Part shown: positions 61,440 through 64,000 of the stretch, piece after piece | How the letters are laid out: each line of letters begins with the position of its first letter | Position numbering within the stretch: position 1 is the first letter of the stretch | Origin: Dictyobacter alpinus | GTDB taxonomy: Bacteria; Chloroflexota; Ktedonobacteria; Ktedonobacterales; Ktedonobacteraceae | Assembly: GCF_003967575.1 (NCBI RefSeq) | Contig: NZ_BIFT01000001.1 | Location: forward strand, 310,001-374,000 | Reading direction: 5' to 3' | DNA length: 64,000 bases | Made by a program: the position numbers and the translations under genes | Notes under the pieces: model-generated | The model's input: only the letters and a program-made list of their open reading frames with translations | The model's database searches: none | Told to the model about the DNA's origin: nothing

Positions 61440-63059
61440 ATGTACTATCCGACATTAGATGAGGTGAAGCAGATCCGGGCTGCGCTTTTGCAGCCCGGAC
61501 AGAGCGGTACGGATGAGCAGGATAATCGCCGGCCGCTACTGCCTCTGTACAGCGATATCCTGGCTGACATGGAAACACCAGTCTCAGCATATTGCAAAAC
61601 GGCCCAAAAACCCTATAGCTTTCTATTGGAAAGTGTCTCGGGTGGCGAACAGGTTGCACGCTATTCTTTTATTGGTATCGATCCCTATCTGGTGATGATT
61701 CATCGTGGTGAGAGCGTCAAGTTACGCAAGATGAACACAGTTCAGGGAACATACAATGAGGAAGAGTTAGCCTGCCATGATCCACTGCAATTACTTGAGG
61801 CGGAACTCGGGCAATACCGGCTGATTAAGCCACCGCATCTTGAGCGGGCGCATGATCAGCTCCCCAAGTTCTTTGGTGGAGCGGTCGGTTATCTTTCCTA
61901 CGACGCAGCAGCCCGCTTTGAGCGCCTACCGCAACCAAAGCCAAACGAACTGGATCTGCCACTGGCAGTCTTTATGCTCACAGAAACGGTACTGGTCTTT
62001 GATCATGTACGCCATAGTGTCCGTGTCGTCACACACATTCATCTGGATGCGGAGGATATTGAGGCTGAGTATCAGCGTACCAGAGCCATCGTTGATGATG
62101 TCCAGGCCCGACTACGTCAGCCGGTACGTTTGCCAGTAGAACCTCAACCGATTCACGATGAAGATGCATTGCGTATAACCTCCAATCGCACGCAGGCTGA
62201 GTTTGAAGGGATGGTCACACAGGCAATTGAATATATCAAAGCCGGCGATATCTTTCAGGTGGTGCCCTCACAGCGCCTGAGTCGCCACGTCAATGCCTCA
62301 CCTTTTACTGTCTATCGTGCCTTACGCGCCATTAATCCTTCACCACACATGTTCTTTCTGGATCTGGAGGACTTCCATCTGGTTGGGGCTTCACCTGAAC
62401 TGTTAGTGCGCTATGAGGACAACGAGGTGACTATTCGTCCGATTGCTGGCACACGTCCAAGAGGCGCTGACAAGCAAAGCGACGAGCTATTGGCCATCGA
62501 GTTACAGCAAGATCCGAAAGAACGGGCAGAACATATCATGCTGCTGGATCTGGCCCGCAATGATGTTGGTCGCGTCAGTAAAATCGGCAGTATTCAGGTC
62601 GACGATTTTATGACCATTGAGCGTTATTCTCATGTTATGCACCTGGTCACCAATGTCTCAGGACATTTACGTGAGGGAATTTCGGCTTTCGATGCGCTAC
62701 GTGCGGGCTTTCCCGCTGGCACGGTCTCAGGAGCACCCAAGATACGCGCCATGGAGATTATCAGCGAACTAGAGGGAGAGACACGCGGCGTCTATGCCGG
62801 CGCTGTTGGCTACTTTAGTCATACAGGCGACCAGGAAACGGCGATCGCGCTACGCACGATGGTAATCAAAAATGGTCGAGCCTATATTCAGGCAGGTGGC
62901 GGAGTAGTCGCTGACTCCACCCCGACCAACGAGTATCAAGAAAGCTTGAATAAAGCCAAAGCACTGCTACGAGCGCTTGATGAGGCTGAACATATCGCCC
63001 AGGTTAATCGACAGACGGTTCTTGAGTCACCCACGATTCCACAGGGAGGGAGGAAATAA
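61440..63059 (+). CDS. trpE: Anthranilate synthase component I
   Basis: The 539-residue chorismate-binding enzyme makes anthranilate from chorismate with ammonia from TrpG. It has the tryptophan feedback motif LLESVSGGE (about residue 60), DIFQVVPSQR (about 273), PIAGTRPRG (about 337), DLARNDVGRV (about 374), FPAGTVSGAPK (about 424) and the end GGGVVADSTP (about 483). The LLES element means tryptophan feedback is likely kept. The next gene trpG starts one base after this stop. The ribosome-binding site is weak. Confidence 0.96.
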   Translation: MYYPTLDEVKQIRAALLQPGQSGTDEQDNRRPLLPLYSDILADMETPVSAYCKTAQKPYSFLLESVSGGEQVARYSFIGIDPYLVMIHRGESVKLRKMNTVQGTYNEEELACHDPLQLLEAELGQYRLIKPPHLERAHDQLPKFFGGAVGYLSYDAAARFERLPQPKPNELDLPLAVFMLTETVLVFDHVRHSVRVVTHIHLDAEDIEAEYQRTRAIVDDVQARLRQPVRLPVEPQPIHDEDALRITSNRTQAEFEGMVTQAIEYIKAGDIFQVVPSQRLSRHVNASPFTVYRALRAINPSPHMFFLDLEDFHLVGASPELLVRYEDNEVTIRPIAGTRPRGADKQSDELLAIELQQDPKERAEHIMLLDLARNDVGRVSKIGSIQVDDFMTIERYSHVMHLVTNVSGHLREGISAFDALRAGFPAGTVSGAPKIRAMEIISELEGETRGVYAGAVGYFSHTGDQETAIALRTMVIKNGRAYIQAGGGVVADSTPTNEYQESLNKAKALLRALDEAEHIAQVNRQTVLESPTIPQGGRK

Positions 63060-63060
63060 G

Positions 63061-63624
63061 ATGCTCTTGTTACTCGATAACTATGACAGCTTTACCTATA
63101 ATCTGTATCAATACCTGGCTGAGATCGGGGCTGAGATTATGGTACGGCGCAATGATCAGATTACGCTGGCTGAAATTGAGCAACTACAACCTGACCATAT
63201 TGTAGTCTCCCCAGGGCCCTGTACTCCTAACGAGGCGGGACTGTCCTGTGATATTATCGCGACCTTTGGTCCACGCATTCCAACCCTGGGCGTCTGCCTT
63301 GGGCATCAGTCAATTGGTCAGGTATATGGTGGACGAGTTATTCGCGCGCCAGAACCAATGCATGGAAAATCATCACAAATGCACCATACTGGTAAAGGCG
63401 TTTTCAAACAATTACCACAGCCCTTTGAGGCCATTCGTTATCATAGTTTAATCGTTGAAGCAGATACACTACCCACAGAACTAGAAGTTACGGCCAGAAC
63501 AGAAGATGGCTTGATCATGGGACTACGACACCGCGATTATCCAGTACAGGGTGTGCAGTTCCATCCCGAATCGATTATGACTACCGTCGGCAAAGATTTA
63601 TTACGCAACTTCTTAGAGCAGTAG
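63061..63624 (+). CDS. trpG: Anthranilate synthase component II, glutamine amidotransferase
   Basis: The 187-residue class I glutamine amidotransferase has DNYDSFTYNL (residues 6-15), the catalytic cysteine in LGVCLGHQSIG (about 79), and His/Glu in FHPES (about 168). It supplies ammonia to TrpE, and such proteins often serve PabB as well. The ATG at 63061 has GGGAGG about 12 bases upstream; the longer open frame from 62977 lies in trpE. Close linkage to trpE indicates one complex. Confidence 0.95.
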   Translation: MLLLLDNYDSFTYNLYQYLAEIGAEIMVRRNDQITLAEIEQLQPDHIVVSPGPCTPNEAGLSCDIIATFGPRIPTLGVCLGHQSIGQVYGGRVIRAPEPMHGKSSQMHHTGKGVFKQLPQPFEAIRYHSLIVEADTLPTELEVTARTEDGLIMGLRHRDYPVQGVQFHPESIMTTVGKDLLRNFLEQ

Positions 63625-63686
63625 AACAACTTCAACAGGAGCATCGGGTCTCCTACTATTGCAAGCCAGAGAGGATAATTTTGATC

Positions 63687-64000
63687 ATGATTCGCGAAGC
63701 TATTGCTCATATCGCGTCAGGAGCCACACTGACGACCGAGGAGTCTGCCAGCGCCATGGAAGAGATCATGACGGGTGCGGCAACGCCTTCGCAGATCGGG
63801 GCTTTTCTGACAGCCCTGCGTCTACGGCCCGGCGGTGAAACGGTGGAGGAAATCGCCGGTCTGGCACAGGTCATGCGCGATAAGGCTGTACAGGTGCAGC
63901 TTGATGAGCAAACATCCAGACGCGCAATGGATACCTGTGGTACTGGCGGTGACGGATCTGGTACCTTGAATATTTCGACCGCCGCGGGCATTATCGCGGC
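63687..64000 (+). CDS. trpD: Anthranilate phosphoribosyltransferase, 5' part
   Basis: The frame from ATG 63687 runs open to the window end (104 codons). It begins MIREAIAHIASGATLT and has the N-terminal helical domain (QIGAFLTALRLRPGGETVEEIAG) and the start of the catalytic region with the CGTGGDGSGTLNIST motif, typical of TrpD (PRPP binding GTGGD). It transfers phosphoribosyl to anthranilate. AGAGGA is upstream. It is truncated only by the window end. Confidence 0.93.
   Translation, partial: MIREAIAHIASGATLTTEESASAMEEIMTGAATPSQIGAFLTALRLRPGGETVEEIAGLAQVMRDKAVQVQLDEQTSRRAMDTCGTGGDGSGTLNISTAAGIIA

Overview
The window looks like one chromosomal segment of a soil-type, filamentous, spore-forming Chloroflexota bacterium (Ktedonobacteria-like). 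This rests on moderate GC, a mix of Firmicutes-like regulation (T-box, strong Shine-Dalgarno sites) and actinobacteria-like content (PucR, P450, FluG-type glutamine synthetase), and many large secreted sugar-active proteins. The assignment is an inference; no 16S gene or other marker is present. No insertion sequence, phage or CRISPR array was seen. Most genes have a clear purine-rich ribosome-binding site, which I used to shorten many starts.

Layout. 0.3-5.7 kb: a five-zinc-ribbon protein, a fused alpha/beta E1 2-oxoacid dehydrogenase, and divergently a lone E1-alpha paralogue with eroded thiamine-diphosphate motif followed by a Nudix-like protein with an eroded Nudix box. 6-18.6 kb: GH42 beta-galactosidase, NmrA-type reductase, disulfide oxidoreductase, Nudix hydrolase, amidohydrolase, small membrane proteins, CoiA-like protein, YtxH-like protein, FluG/GlnA-type ligase, P450 and GNAT. 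18.7-26.6 kb: Sua5, then a minus-strand cluster of MiaB, a TPR protein with acidic tail, a 38-residue very basic peptide and a PucR regulator; PaaK-type ligase, HAD phosphatase and a tRNA-Sec gene. 26.8-38 kb: lipid/acyl genes (one acyltransferase broken by a frameshift), a secreted phosphoesterase, and an exopolysaccharide-type operon (membrane protein, GT2, two GH-A-like glycosidases).

38.5-47 kb: MFS transporter, SNF2 helicase plus SWIM protein, and a three-gene flavin electron-transfer operon (FMN-binding lipoprotein-like protein, ApbE, NqrB/RnfD-FNR fusion). 47-58.6 kb: DSD1-type PLP enzyme, flavin monooxygenase, anchored beta protein, PurU, an orphan gluconate-dehydrogenase-subunit-3-like protein, TetR, a DUF2568-like protein, a histidine-rich PadR, DUF3307-like protein, O-antigen ligase with a probably leaderless start, DtxR. 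58.6-64 kb: LysM lytic transglycosylase behind a structured leader, then a tryptophan operon trpS-trpE-trpG-trpD whose T-box leader carries a UGG specifier; trpD runs off the window.

A recurrent theme is intergenic DNA with very long, nearly perfect hairpins (16-31 bp arms) whose arm sequences differ from copy to copy. Three of them (3.8, 5.8 and 50.9 kb) share a conserved flank containing a second small hairpin, which suggests a repeat family rather than ordinary terminators.
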